Assembly (NCBI RefSeq): GCF_900102375.1
Contig: NZ_FNBO01000001.1
Location: 1-64,000, forward strand
From: Halorubrum xinjiangense
Lineage (GTDB): Archaea > Halobacteriota > Halobacteria > Halobacteriales > Haloferacaceae
Reading direction: 5' to 3'
DNA: 64,000 bases
Shown here one piece after another: positions 16,971 through 24,976 of the stretch. Both the position numbers and the translations under genes were made by a program. Below the pieces are notes generated by a model that had not been told where the DNA came from, did no database searches, and saw nothing but the letters and a program-made list of their open reading frames with translations. Position 1 is the first letter of the stretch. Each line of letters begins with the position of its first letter.

Positions 16971-18566
16971 ATGTCACATAAACCGGACCCGGACCACGCG
17001 GCCGAGCCGCTCGCCGGGGAGTCGATCGCGCTCGTCGGTGCCGGCTTCGGCGGACTCTCCGCGGCCTCGTACCTCGCCGACGCGGGGGCGGACGTGACGG
17101 TGTTCGAGCGGAACGAACACCCGGGCGGGTACGCCGGACGGATCGAGCGCGACGGGTTCCGGATCGACACCGGCCCTTCCTGGTACCTGATGCCGGAGGT
17201 GTTCGACCGCTTCTTCGAGCACTTCGGGCGCTCGACCGACGACTACTACGACCTAATCGAGTTGGACCCGCTGTACGAGGTGATCTGGAAGGACGGCGAC
17301 CGCGCGTCGATGCCCGCCGACCGCGAGGGGCAGAAGGCGCTGTTCGAGTCGTACGAGTCGGGCGCGGGCGAGGTCCTCGACGAGTACCTCGCGGACGCGG
17401 CGGAGGCGTACGAGCTCGGAATGGACCGGTTCGTCTACCCCAGCCGGTCGCGGCTGCGCGACATGGTCGACACCGACGTGCTCCGCTCGGGCCGAGCCCT
17501 GCCGAAGCTCCGGGAGATGGACGACTACGTCGGCGACTACTTCGACAGCGAGAAGCTCCGACAGATCGCGGAGTACAAGCTCGTCTTCCTCGGCGGGTCG
17601 CCGTACAACACGCCCGCGATCTACACGCTGATGAGCCACGTCGACATGAACCTCGGCGTCTACCACCCGGTCGGCGGGATCGCGAGCGTCGTCGACGCGA
17701 TGGCCGACCTCGCGCGCGAGCTCGGCGTCTCGATCCGGACGAGCGAGCCGGTGACCGCGATCGAACCGTCGGTCGCCGCGTCCGTCCCGAAGTTCACCGT
17801 CGAGACGGAGCGGCGCGGGGGGGACGGTGACTCGGCCGCGACGCCGTCAAGCGACCGCTTCGACCGCGTCGTGGCGAACGCGCCGCCGCCGCACGTCGAG
17901 CGCGACCTCCTCCCCGCGGGGACGGTCGACCGCGAGTCGTACTGGGAGTCGCGGACGTACGCCCCCTCGGCGTACCTCGCGTACCTCGGCGTCGAGGGCG
18001 ATGTCGACCTGGACCACCACACGCTCGTCTTCCCGACGGACTGGCGCCCGCACTTCGACGACATCTTCGACGAGCCGGCGTGGCCCGACGATCCCGCGTA
18101 CTACGTCCACGTCCCCTCGAAGACGGACCCCGAGGCGGCGCCCGACGGCCACGAGGCCGTCTTCCTGCTCGTCCCGCTGGCGGCCGGGTTAGAGGACGAC
18201 CCGGAGACCCGCGAGCGGTTCCGCGACCTGGTGTTCGACGACCTCGCCGAGCACGCGGGCGTCGACTTCCGCGACCGGATCGTCTTCGAGGAGACCGCCT
18301 GCGTCTCCGACTTCCGGCAGCGGTTCAACGCGCCGCGCGGCACCGCGCTGGCGCTGTCGCACACGCTCGGACAGACGGGCCCGCTCCGCCCCGCGCACCG
18401 CGCGCCCGGCGTCGACGGCCTCTACTACGTCGGGGCGTACACCAACCCCGGCATCGGGATGCCGATGTGCCTGCTCAGCGGCGAGCACGTCGCCGAGGCG
18501 GTCGTCGAGGACGCGACCGGCGGCGGTGTCCTCCCGTCGGTCGTCCCGACGTCGACGCTGCGGTGA
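16971..18566 (+). CDS. Phytoene desaturase-family carotenoid oxidoreductase
   Basis: A 531-residue FAD enzyme of the CrtI/CrtD type, which introduces double bonds into carotenoid precursors; haloarchaea make the C50 pigment bacterioruberin this way. The dinucleotide-binding motif VGAGFGGLSAASYL is at residues about 22-35, followed by VFERNEHPGGYAGR. Near the C-terminus is the family motif YYVGAYTNPGIGMPMCLLSG. Which step it performs (phytoene desaturation or a later 3,4-desaturation) cannot be decided without comparison. No other carotenoid genes are adjacent. Confidence 0.88.
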   Translation: MSHKPDPDHAAEPLAGESIALVGAGFGGLSAASYLADAGADVTVFERNEHPGGYAGRIERDGFRIDTGPSWYLMPEVFDRFFEHFGRSTDDYYDLIELDPLYEVIWKDGDRASMPADREGQKALFESYESGAGEVLDEYLADAAEAYELGMDRFVYPSRSRLRDMVDTDVLRSGRALPKLREMDDYVGDYFDSEKLRQIAEYKLVFLGGSPYNTPAIYTLMSHVDMNLGVYHPVGGIASVVDAMADLARELGVSIRTSEPVTAIEPSVAASVPKFTVETERRGGDGDSAATPSSDRFDRVVANAPPPHVERDLLPAGTVDRESYWESRTYAPSAYLAYLGVEGDVDLDHHTLVFPTDWRPHFDDIFDEPAWPDDPAYYVHVPSKTDPEAAPDGHEAVFLLVPLAAGLEDDPETRERFRDLVFDDLAEHAGVDFRDRIVFEETACVSDFRQRFNAPRGTALALSHTLGQTGPLRPAHRAPGVDGLYYVGAYTNPGIGMPMCLLSGEHVAEAVVEDATGGGVLPSVVPTSTLR

Positions 18567-18587
18567 ACCGCTCGGGGGACCGGTCGC

Positions 18588-19280
18588 TCACTCGACATCG
18601 GCGTCCGGTGCGCCGATCGGCCCCGGTTCCTGCGCCGCGATCCAGTGCGTGACCGTTCCCGCGTCGCCGAACAGCGGCCGCAACGTGATCCGATTCGCGA
18701 ACGGGGTGCCGTCACGGCGCCGGTTGCGGAGTTCGACGGTGACCGTCGACCACGTCGACAGCGCCTCGCGGATGTCGGCGCGAGCGGCCCCGTCCGCGCG
18801 GGCGTTTCGGTCCGCGCGGGCGTTTCGGTCCGCGCGAGCCTCCTCATCGGCGCGAGTGCCCTCGTCGGCGTCGGGTCCCTGAAGCAGCCGGGGGTTCCGG
18901 CCGCGGAGCTCGTCGAGCGCGTAGCCCGTCCGGTCCCGAAACCAGCGGTTGACGTAGACGATCGGCGTGTCGCGATACGCCGGGCCGGTGAGGGTGAGTC
19001 CGAGCGGGAGGTCGTCAAATACGCGCACGCGATCGACGAGAGTCGCCTCGCGCTCCGTCCGGTCGGCGGGGTGGACGGCTTCCGGCACCGCCGAGACGAC
19101 ATCGCATCCGTGTTCGTCCGCCAGCGCCGACAGCCTGGTCCGGAATGCGCCGCGGTCGGCGTCGATCGCCGCGAGAACGTCGCGTCGGAGCGTCACGCAG
19201 TCGCTTGGCCGCGCGGCGACAAGCCGGTATCGGTCCGCGACGAGCCCCCCTCCCCCGGAGAGCGAGGGTGGACCGGACAC
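18588..19280 (-). CDS. PAS-domain protein, LOV-like but lacking the flavin cysteine
   Basis: A 230-residue protein with GTG as probable start. Residues about 95-220 form a PAS domain with IVYVNRWFRDRTGY and GRNPRLLQGPDADEGT, the arrangement seen in LOV light sensors. The Cys that forms the flavin adduct in LOV (GRNCRFLQG) is Pro here, so classical LOV photochemistry is not expected. A low-complexity insert of R-A-D-R-N-A repeats (about residues 140-165) sits just after that motif, from an 18-bp DNA repeat near 18783-18835. The N-terminal 90 residues are helical and may be a signalling or HalX-like part. No output kinase is fused. Confidence 0.65.
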   Translation of the reverse strand: MSGPPSLSGGGGLVADRYRLVAARPSDCVTLRRDVLAAIDADRGAFRTRLSALADEHGCDVVSAVPEAVHPADRTEREATLVDRVRVFDDLPLGLTLTGPAYRDTPIVYVNRWFRDRTGYALDELRGRNPRLLQGPDADEGTRADEEARADRNARADRNARADGAARADIREALSTWSTVTVELRNRRRDGTPFANRITLRPLFGDAGTVTHWIAAQEPGPIGAPDADVE

Positions 19281-19453
19281 CGAGGGGCACGAAGCCCTCG
19301 ACCGGGCTCGGTCCCCGAGAATTGCCCGTGGCGTTTATTACACAGATAATTCAGATATACCGACGTGAATCGAAGCAGCGAGTCGGCGCGGGGCACTCTG
19401 TCGCTTCGGGTCGTCGATGGCGGGGAGAGGCGGAGTCGCGAGCGCGGCACGAA

Positions 19454-19511
19454 GGGTGGACGGCGATGACGCTCGGCGCAGGGGGTGGACGACGATGACG
19501 CTCGGCGCGGG
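19454..19511 (+). repeat. 29-bp tandem duplication around the permease start codon
   Basis: The segment GGTGGACGGCGATGACGCTC recurs 29 bases later as GGTGGACGACGATGACGCTC. Each copy contains an ATG-ACG-CTC-GGC start. Because 29 is not a multiple of three, the upstream ATG (19466) is in another frame and makes an 11-codon reading frame that ends in TGA at 19496-19498, overlapping the ATG at 19495 as ATGA. Confidence 0.85.
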
Positions 19512-21255
19512 CGCGCCGCTGGCGCTGGTGCCGCTCGTCGTCGTCGCCGCGCTGCTCGTCGGCCTGCTGTGGCCGGCCTCGCGGGCGATGCCCGTCGCGT
19601 GGCTGGCGGCCGCCGCGGTGGCGTTCCTCGCGTGGGGGATGCCGGTCGAGTGGATCATCGCGGCCTCGGTCAACGGCGCAATGGCGGCCGTCGAGATCCT
19701 GTGGATCGTGTTGGGCGCGCTGGTGCTCCTCTACACCCTGATGAACTCCGGCGCGGTCGACCGGATCAACGCGGGCTTCGCGTCGATAAGCGACGACCGG
19801 CGCGTCCAGGTCGTGCTGCTCGGCTTCTTCCTCGCGACGTTCATCGAGGGCGTCGCCGGCTTCGGGACGCCCGCGGCCGTGGTCGCGCCGCTGCTCCTGG
19901 CGCTCGGGTTCCCGGCGTTCGCCGCGGTCGTCGCCGCGCTGATCGGCCACGCGGTCGCGACCGTCTTCGGCGCGGTGGGGACGCCGGTCATCGTCGGGTT
20001 CGAGCAGCCGCTCGACGCGGTCGCCGACGCGATCGCCGCCGGCGGGTTCGAGTCGGTGGCGACGTACTCGACCGCGGCCGGCGGGTGGGCCGCCGTGTTC
20101 AACGGCCTCCTCGGGGTGTTAATGCCGTTCCTCGCCGTGGCGATGGTCGTGTACTTCTTCGGCGCGGTCGACCCCGACGAGCGCTCGCTCGGGCCGGCGC
20201 TCGCCGTGGCGCCGCTCTGTCTGTTCGCCGGGGTCGCGTTCGCGGTGCCGTACGTCGCGGCGGCGTGGTTCGTCGGCCCGGAGCTGCCGTCGCTCATCGC
20301 GGCCATGGTCGGCGGCGGCGCCGTCGTCGCGGTGCTCCGGGCCGGGTACCTGCTGCCCGACGATGAGTGGACGTTCCCGCCCCGCGAGTCGTGGCCGGAC
20401 CACTGGGTGGGGAGCATCGAGCCCGGCAGCGAGACGGCCGGCACCGGCGCCGCGACGGGCGGCGGGGAGGCGGACGGGGGCGGTCCCGGCGATGTCGACG
20501 GCGCCGAGATATCGCTGTTGCGCGCGTGGTCGCCGTACCTCGCACTCGTCGTCCTCCTCATCGGGACCCGCGTGATCGGCCCGATCGCGACCTTCCTTCA
20601 GGAGGGACCGTTGATGACGATCGCGCTCTCTGACATCCTCGGCACGACGATCGACGGGGCGATCGGCTGGGCGTACGTCCCGGGGACGTGGCTGCTCGTC
20701 AGCGCGCTGATCGCGGTGCCGGTGTTCGGGATGTCGGCGGACGAGGTGACGAGCGCGTGGCGCGAGGCCGGCGCGAAGATCGTCTCGCCCGCCGTCTCGC
20801 TCGTCTTCGTTATCGCGATGGTCGAGGTGATGCTCCAGACCGCGGCGCACCCGGGCGCGACCGCCGACGGCAGCATGATCGTCGTGCTCGCGGACGCGAC
20901 CGCCTCGACGTTCGGCGCCGCGTACCCGCTGTTCGCGCCCGTGGTCGGCACCCTCGGCGCGTTCATCGCGGGGTCGATCACCGTGAGCAACGTTACGTTC
21001 GCGGCGTTCCAGTTCGAGATCGCCCAGGAGCTCGGGCTCTCGACGCAGCTGCTCGTCGGCGCGCAGACGATCGGCGCGGCGATCGGTAACACGATCGCGA
21101 TCCACAACGTGATCGCCGCGCTCGCGACGGTCGGACTCGTGGGGAAGACCGGTCGCGTCGTCCGGCTGAACCTGATCCCGGTCGCCTACTACGTCGGGGT
21201 CGGCGGACTACTGACCGCGGGGTTCGTCTACCTGTTGTTCCCGACGCTGTTCTGA
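19495..21255 (+). CDS. L-lactate permease-family transporter
   Basis: A 586-residue membrane protein of the lactate/glycolate permease family, which imports 2-hydroxy acids with protons or cations. About 13 or 14 hydrophobic segments are visible. Family-typical stretches include the FIEGVAGFGTPAAVVAPLL region, IGHAVATVFGAVGTP and, later, QTIGAAIGNTIAIHNVIA. The ATG at 19495 gives a short N-terminus before the first helix; an in-frame ATG at 19417 would add 26 Arg-rich residues and cannot be excluded. A TTTATTA box near 19334 could be the promoter. The start region is duplicated (see 19454-19511). Confidence 0.9.
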   Translation: MTLGAGAPLALVPLVVVAALLVGLLWPASRAMPVAWLAAAAVAFLAWGMPVEWIIAASVNGAMAAVEILWIVLGALVLLYTLMNSGAVDRINAGFASISDDRRVQVVLLGFFLATFIEGVAGFGTPAAVVAPLLLALGFPAFAAVVAALIGHAVATVFGAVGTPVIVGFEQPLDAVADAIAAGGFESVATYSTAAGGWAAVFNGLLGVLMPFLAVAMVVYFFGAVDPDERSLGPALAVAPLCLFAGVAFAVPYVAAAWFVGPELPSLIAAMVGGGAVVAVLRAGYLLPDDEWTFPPRESWPDHWVGSIEPGSETAGTGAATGGGEADGGGPGDVDGAEISLLRAWSPYLALVVLLIGTRVIGPIATFLQEGPLMTIALSDILGTTIDGAIGWAYVPGTWLLVSALIAVPVFGMSADEVTSAWREAGAKIVSPAVSLVFVIAMVEVMLQTAAHPGATADGSMIVVLADATASTFGAAYPLFAPVVGTLGAFIAGSITVSNVTFAAFQFEIAQELGLSTQLLVGAQTIGAAIGNTIAIHNVIAALATVGLVGKTGRVVRLNLIPVAYYVGVGGLLTAGFVYLLFPTLF

Positions 21256-21423
21256 GAGGGGACGCAAGGATCTGCGGTGAAGGCAATCGGCGGCGGGGAC
21301 GCTCCGCGGCGGGGGAGATCCGCGGCGAGGGGATCCCCGGCGATCCCCCCGTCCAGCATGCCGAGACGTGACCGGGCGATGAAACGAACGTTATACGTCT
21401 CCGCCGTCGAGGGGCGGACGACG

Positions 21424-22920
21424 ATGCCCGACACCCGAGCCGTCGCCGCCGCGGTCCTGCTCGTCGCGCTGGCCGGCTGCGGCGGCATCGGCGGCGACGC
21501 GGCGCCCGGCGGCCTCCTCGGCGACGCCTCGCTGTCGATCGAGACCGTCTCCGCGCCGGCGTCGGTGACGCAGGGAGAGGAGGCGACGGTCGCCGCGACC
21601 GTTCGACAGAGCGTCGACGCCGACGGGACCGCGCCGCTCTCGGTCGCGATCCGACTCGACGGGCGGACGGTCGCGAGCGAGAACCGCTCCGTGCCGCCCG
21701 GCAACGAGACGACGGTGACGGCCGCCCTCGACACCGCGACGCTCGACCCCGGCGAGTACGAGATCGCCGTCTCCGCCGGCGACGTCACCGAGACGCGGAC
21801 GATCGTCGTCGAGCGCGTCCGTCCGGCGACGTTCGCGGTCGCGGCGCTCGACGCGCCAGAAACCGTCGGCTACGGCGACGACCTCGTCGTCGACGTGACC
21901 GTTCGGAACCGCGGCGACCGCGCCGGGACCCGCCCGGTGACGGTGCGGTTCGGCGACGACGAGAACGCGTCGCGGACCCTCGATATCGCTCTCGACGGCG
22001 GGGAGTCCGCGACCCGCTCGGTCACGCTCGAAGCCGTCCGAGGGGACGAGGGCGACCACCGGCTCGTCGTCGAGACCCCGAACGAGACCCGCGACCGGAC
22101 CGTCGCGCTCGATCACCCGAGCCCGTACGGGAAGACGGCGCTCCGGCTGTACGTGGACGACGAGGGGGTCGACCGGAACGTCTCGGACGTCGTCGCGGCC
22201 GCGACGAGGTACTGGGAGCGCAACGACGAGCGCTACCTCGGCTACCCGGTCGCGTACGATCGCGTCGGCGAGGAGGACCGCGCCGACGTCATCCTCCGGT
22301 TCGACCGCGTGGAGCGCTGCGGCGTGGAGGGCAACGACACGCGGTACTTCGGCTGCGCCGACCTCCTCGTCGACGAGCCGCGGACGCCGATGACCGCGAC
22401 CGTCGACCCCCGGATCTCCGACGCGGAGATGAACGCGACGATCATCCACGAGCTCGGGCACGTTCAGGGGCTCGAACACGGTGCGGAGCCGGCCGGGCTG
22501 ATGAGCGCGACGAGCACGCTCGCGACCCACCAGCCGGTGAAGGTCCACCTGCGCGCCGACGACGGCGCGGTCACGGGCCCCGTCGAGGACGAGGTGGCCG
22601 CGGCGCTCGACCACTTCGCGGGCCGCGACGACCTTGCCGGGAGCGACGCGTTCGCGTGGGAGTTCGTCGACGAGGCGCGCGACGCGCACATTCAGATCAC
22701 CTACGACGAGCGCGGCGACGTCTGCTTCGCCGACGGTGGCGGCTCCTGTACGGTCGCGGGCGAGTACTACGGGCAGGAGGACGTGCGACTGGAGTCGTTG
22801 GACGACGAGGTGGTCGCGTGGCACGTCGGCGCGTCGCTCGCGCCGGTGCTGTTGGAGGAGGTGCCGCCGGAGCTCACTGGCGAGGCGGAGCGGCGGGAGC
22901 GGGAGGCGTGGCCGGAGTGA
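21424..22920 (+). CDS. Predicted lipoprotein with metzincin-type zinc protease motif
   Basis: A 498-residue secreted protein. The chosen start gives a signal ending in LVALAGC (Cys19), so it should be lipid-anchored on the cell surface. Two Ig-like/CARDB-like beta domains follow (about residues 35-130 and 135-220). A metalloprotease-like domain then carries HELGHVQGLEH at about 342-352, the HExxHxxGxxH zinc site of metzincins, followed by AGLMSA, a possible Met-turn. Upstream in-frame ATGs would place residues before the signal. It is probably an extracellular protease; the substrate is unknown. Confidence 0.78.
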   Translation: MPDTRAVAAAVLLVALAGCGGIGGDAAPGGLLGDASLSIETVSAPASVTQGEEATVAATVRQSVDADGTAPLSVAIRLDGRTVASENRSVPPGNETTVTAALDTATLDPGEYEIAVSAGDVTETRTIVVERVRPATFAVAALDAPETVGYGDDLVVDVTVRNRGDRAGTRPVTVRFGDDENASRTLDIALDGGESATRSVTLEAVRGDEGDHRLVVETPNETRDRTVALDHPSPYGKTALRLYVDDEGVDRNVSDVVAAATRYWERNDERYLGYPVAYDRVGEEDRADVILRFDRVERCGVEGNDTRYFGCADLLVDEPRTPMTATVDPRISDAEMNATIIHELGHVQGLEHGAEPAGLMSATSTLATHQPVKVHLRADDGAVTGPVEDEVAAALDHFAGRDDLAGSDAFAWEFVDEARDAHIQITYDERGDVCFADGGGSCTVAGEYYGQEDVRLESLDDEVVAWHVGASLAPVLLEEVPPELTGEAERREREAWPE

Positions 22921-23004
22921 GAGCGGGCGAGCGAGCCCGTCCGTCCTTCGGCGCAGTCTCGGAGCGACAGAACGCTTATTCCACGGTGACGACTACCATT
23001 ACCC

Positions 23005-23208
23005 ATGAGTACTGGCCGGGAGATCCGTCTGATCGAAGAGGATGAGGGCGGTTGGTCGGCGATCGACCAGGAGCTGAACGTCGCCAGCCAAGGCGAGACG
23101 CGCGAGGAGGCGCTTTCGAACCTCGACGAGGCGGTCGAACTGACGAAGGAAGCCCGCGAGGCGGACACGGACGCGCCAGAACCGGACGCTCCCTGGTTCG
23201 AGGAATGA
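23005..23208 (+). CDS. hicB: HicB-family antitoxin
   Basis: A 67-residue acidic protein with the HicB fold pattern: GWSAIDQELNVASQGETREEALSNLDEAV. HicB proteins bind and neutralise the HicA RNA-cleaving toxin. It lacks an obvious C-terminal DNA-binding domain, so repression of its own promoter is uncertain. Its stop overlaps the hicA start by four bases (ATGA). A CGCTTATTCC box about 27-30 bases before the ATG suggests a leaderless transcript. Antitoxin-first order is less common than hicA-hicB but is seen for short HicB members. Confidence 0.85.
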   Translation: MSTGREIRLIEEDEGGWSAIDQELNVASQGETREEALSNLDEAVELTKEAREADTDAPEPDAPWFEE

Positions 23209-23456
23209 GCGGTCCGCCGCGAAACTTCTCCGGCCGAGAGATAGTCACCGTCCTCACTTCTTTCAATTACCGCAAAGACCGACAGCGCGGAAGCCACGCG
23301 ATTCTGAAGTACACGAATCCCGACACCGGCGAGGTCCGAACCGTCACCGTCCCGCTACACGACCGGGTGAAGATCGGGACGCTCCAGTCGATCGCAGACC
23401 AGTGCGGCGCGGAGGACTTCGACGCGTGGTGTCGCTGGATCGACGAGCATCGCTGA
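23205..23456 (+). CDS. hicA: HicA-family mRNA interferase toxin
   Basis: An 83-residue basic-to-neutral protein of the YcfA/HicA family, with a double-stranded-RNA-binding-like fold that cleaves mRNA. The family signature is present: FSGREIVTVLTSF, then the catalytic His in RQRGSHAILKY (His31), then VTVPLHDRVKIGTLQSI. The ATG at 23205 overlaps the hicB stop. All visible catalytic features are intact, so it is likely an active toxin. The pair stands alone between a metzincin-like gene and a tRNA gene, a common setting for mobile addiction modules. Confidence 0.87.
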   Translation: MSGPPRNFSGREIVTVLTSFNYRKDRQRGSHAILKYTNPDTGEVRTVTVPLHDRVKIGTLQSIADQCGAEDFDAWCRWIDEHR

Positions 23457-23565
23457 CGCGGTCACACGCGAGTTCCTTCTAAGCCGCTCCCCGCCGGTAT
23501 CGGCGACCTTGTCGACCGCTGCGCCACAAGAGAACGAGGAAATGAGGCGACTGGAGGGTGCTGAA

Positions 23566-23578
23566 TGGACTCGCGGGG
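23566..23578. repeat. 13-bp direct copy of the tRNA-Ala 3' end
   Basis: TGGACTCGCGGGG here is identical to the 3' end of the tRNA-Ala gene at 23653-23665, 87 bases away in the same orientation. A duplicated tRNA 3' end is what integration of a mobile element can leave. The 75 bases between them contain no gene, only GGTCCC and GGGACC arms and short GAGCGA repeats, so any element is gone. Confidence 0.45.
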
Positions 23579-23652
23579 GTCCCGCGAGCGAACGGAGTGA
23601 GCGAGTGGGACCAAGCGAGGGAACGACTGAACGACCGAAGGGAGTGAAGGAG

Positions 23653-23724
23653 TGGACTCGCGGGGATTTGAACCCCGGGCCTTCCCCGTGCCAGGGGGAT
23701 GATCTACCACTGATCTACGAGCCC
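23653..23724 (-). tRNA. tRNA-Ala (anticodon GGC)
   Basis: A 72-base tRNA folds cleanly on the minus strand. The acceptor stem is GGGCTCG with CGAGTCC, including a G3-U70 pair, the identity mark of tRNA-Ala. The anticodon stem TCCCC/GGGGA encloses CTGGCAC, giving anticodon GGC for GCC codons. The T arm is CGGGG-TTCAAAT-CCCCG and the discriminator base is A. There is no intron, and CCA is not encoded. Confidence 0.95.
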
Positions 23725-23806
23725 GCGAACGCATCTTTTCGTTCCCCGCTGGATATATTAAGGCCTTCGACTCAGGGACGCGGTCGGTCCGGAGGCGGAT
23801 GCGGCG

Positions 23807-24370
23807 TCAGATTCGGTCTGAATCCACGTACACGTCGAGGTCGACGTCCCGCGTCGAGCCTTCGAGGTCCTGAACGGCGCGCTCGACGACGCGCTCCGCC
23901 TCGCTTCGGATCAGCGGGATCGCCTTCTTCAACACCCAGTCGAACGAGACCAGCCGCGGCAGGTCGAGCGCGTCGGAGCTGGCCGAGCCGGGGTCGAACT
24001 CGACTTCGAGCGCGACCTCGCAGGGAGCGTCGTCGCTCGGGTCGGCGGTTTCTTCATCGGTCGCTTCGTCGCCCTCGTCGGTCTCGGCCGGCGTCACGCG
24101 CCAACACCCGCCGGCGTCGATATCCTTCGTGATCTCCCAGTCGATCCGCTCGGGCGGCTCGACGCCGGTCACCTCCGAGCGGGCGGTGTAGGAGATCTTC
24201 CACCACGCGAACGTGAGTGCGTACCGGGTCCCGGGACCGCCGTCGCCGGTGACGGTCCGGACCTCCCGGAGGTACTCGGAGTAGTTCGCGTACCGCGGGA
24301 AATCGAGCAGGAACGCGTACACCTCTTCGGGGTCGGCGTACACCTCCGTGCTCACGACGAGTTCGTCCAC
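23807..24370 (-). CDS. SRPBCC-fold (START-like) protein
   Basis: A 187-residue protein of the polyketide cyclase/START-like superfamily, a fold that binds hydrophobic ligands in a deep cavity. The N-terminus (VVSTEVYADPEEVYAFLLDF) and the C-terminal long helix (LIRSEAERVVERAVQDLEG) follow the family pattern. An acidic low-complexity insert lies near residues 97-115. The ligand and role are unknown. Upstream lies element copy C, reading away from it. Confidence 0.72.
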   Translation of the reverse strand: MDELVVSTEVYADPEEVYAFLLDFPRYANYSEYLREVRTVTGDGGPGTRYALTFAWWKISYTARSEVTGVEPPERIDWEITKDIDAGGCWRVTPAETDEGDEATDEETADPSDDAPCEVALEVEFDPGSASSDALDLPRLVSFDWVLKKAIPLIRSEAERVVERAVQDLEGSTRDVDLDVYVDSDRI

Positions 24371-24456
24371 GTACTGGGGTTCGGGCGGCGCTTATTAAAC
24401 GAACCGGCGACCAGATCACTCTCGCTGAGACGAGTCGGTCGCCGCTTCAGGCGTCG

Positions 24457-24865
24457 AGCTATAGCTTTTATAAATGGTTGCTGGTGGATCGGCGGCGAAC
24501 GCCACCAAAGTCCCAGCCGTTCGCTTATAAATGGCTGATCGCGGATCGGCGGAGAATACCGCCAAAGCCCCAGCCGGGAGGGCGGCGCACGCTCGCTGTC
24601 GTTCGAAAGGCGCTTTGCGCCTTTCGTCATGACGAGACGCCGGAGGCGTCTCGAACCACGCGCTTCAGTCGCTCACTCCGTTCGCTCCTTCCAGTGCTTG
24701 CGTCGCCTGCGCCGCCCTCCCGGCTGCCCCTTTGAGTCCCGCCCCGCACAGCACCGCAGCCTCACACCTCCCCAGCCTCGCGGCTCCCTCCGCTTCGCTC
24801 CGGTCGCCGCGTCCCTCGCGCGTGCTGCTCGGCCGCGGAGCGGCCTCACAGGCACGCGCCACCGC
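24457..24865 (+). repeat. Dispersed structured element, copy C
   Basis: Leader units with TTATAAAT boxes (near 24468 and 24523) and CAGCCG motifs at 24514 and 24571 are 57 bases apart. The long stem has perfect 19-base arms at 24571-24589 and 24708-24726, with a sequence different from copy A yet fully complementary. The loop contains two nested hairpins, CGAAAGGCGC-TTT-GCGCCTTTCG and GAGACGCC-GGA-GGCGTCTC. The core TTTGAGTCCCGCCCCGCAC, a GGCCGC-GGA-GCGGCC hairpin (24831-24845) and the GGCACGCGCCACCGC end follow, then TTTATAAGTGA. The remaining bases up to the ABC gene hold no other gene. Confidence 0.85.
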
Positions 24866-24976
24866 ACTCGGTCGGTTCTTTATAAGTGATCCGCGGGGCG
24901 GGAGCCGAGATCGTCGGAACCCGGAACGGGCCGCCGAGGCCGCCGGATACATGGGGATCGCCGCGTTGCTACCCGC

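Noticed and set aside
18588-19280. LOV photoreceptor
   Set aside because: The adduct-forming Cys is Pro, so only a PAS call is supported.
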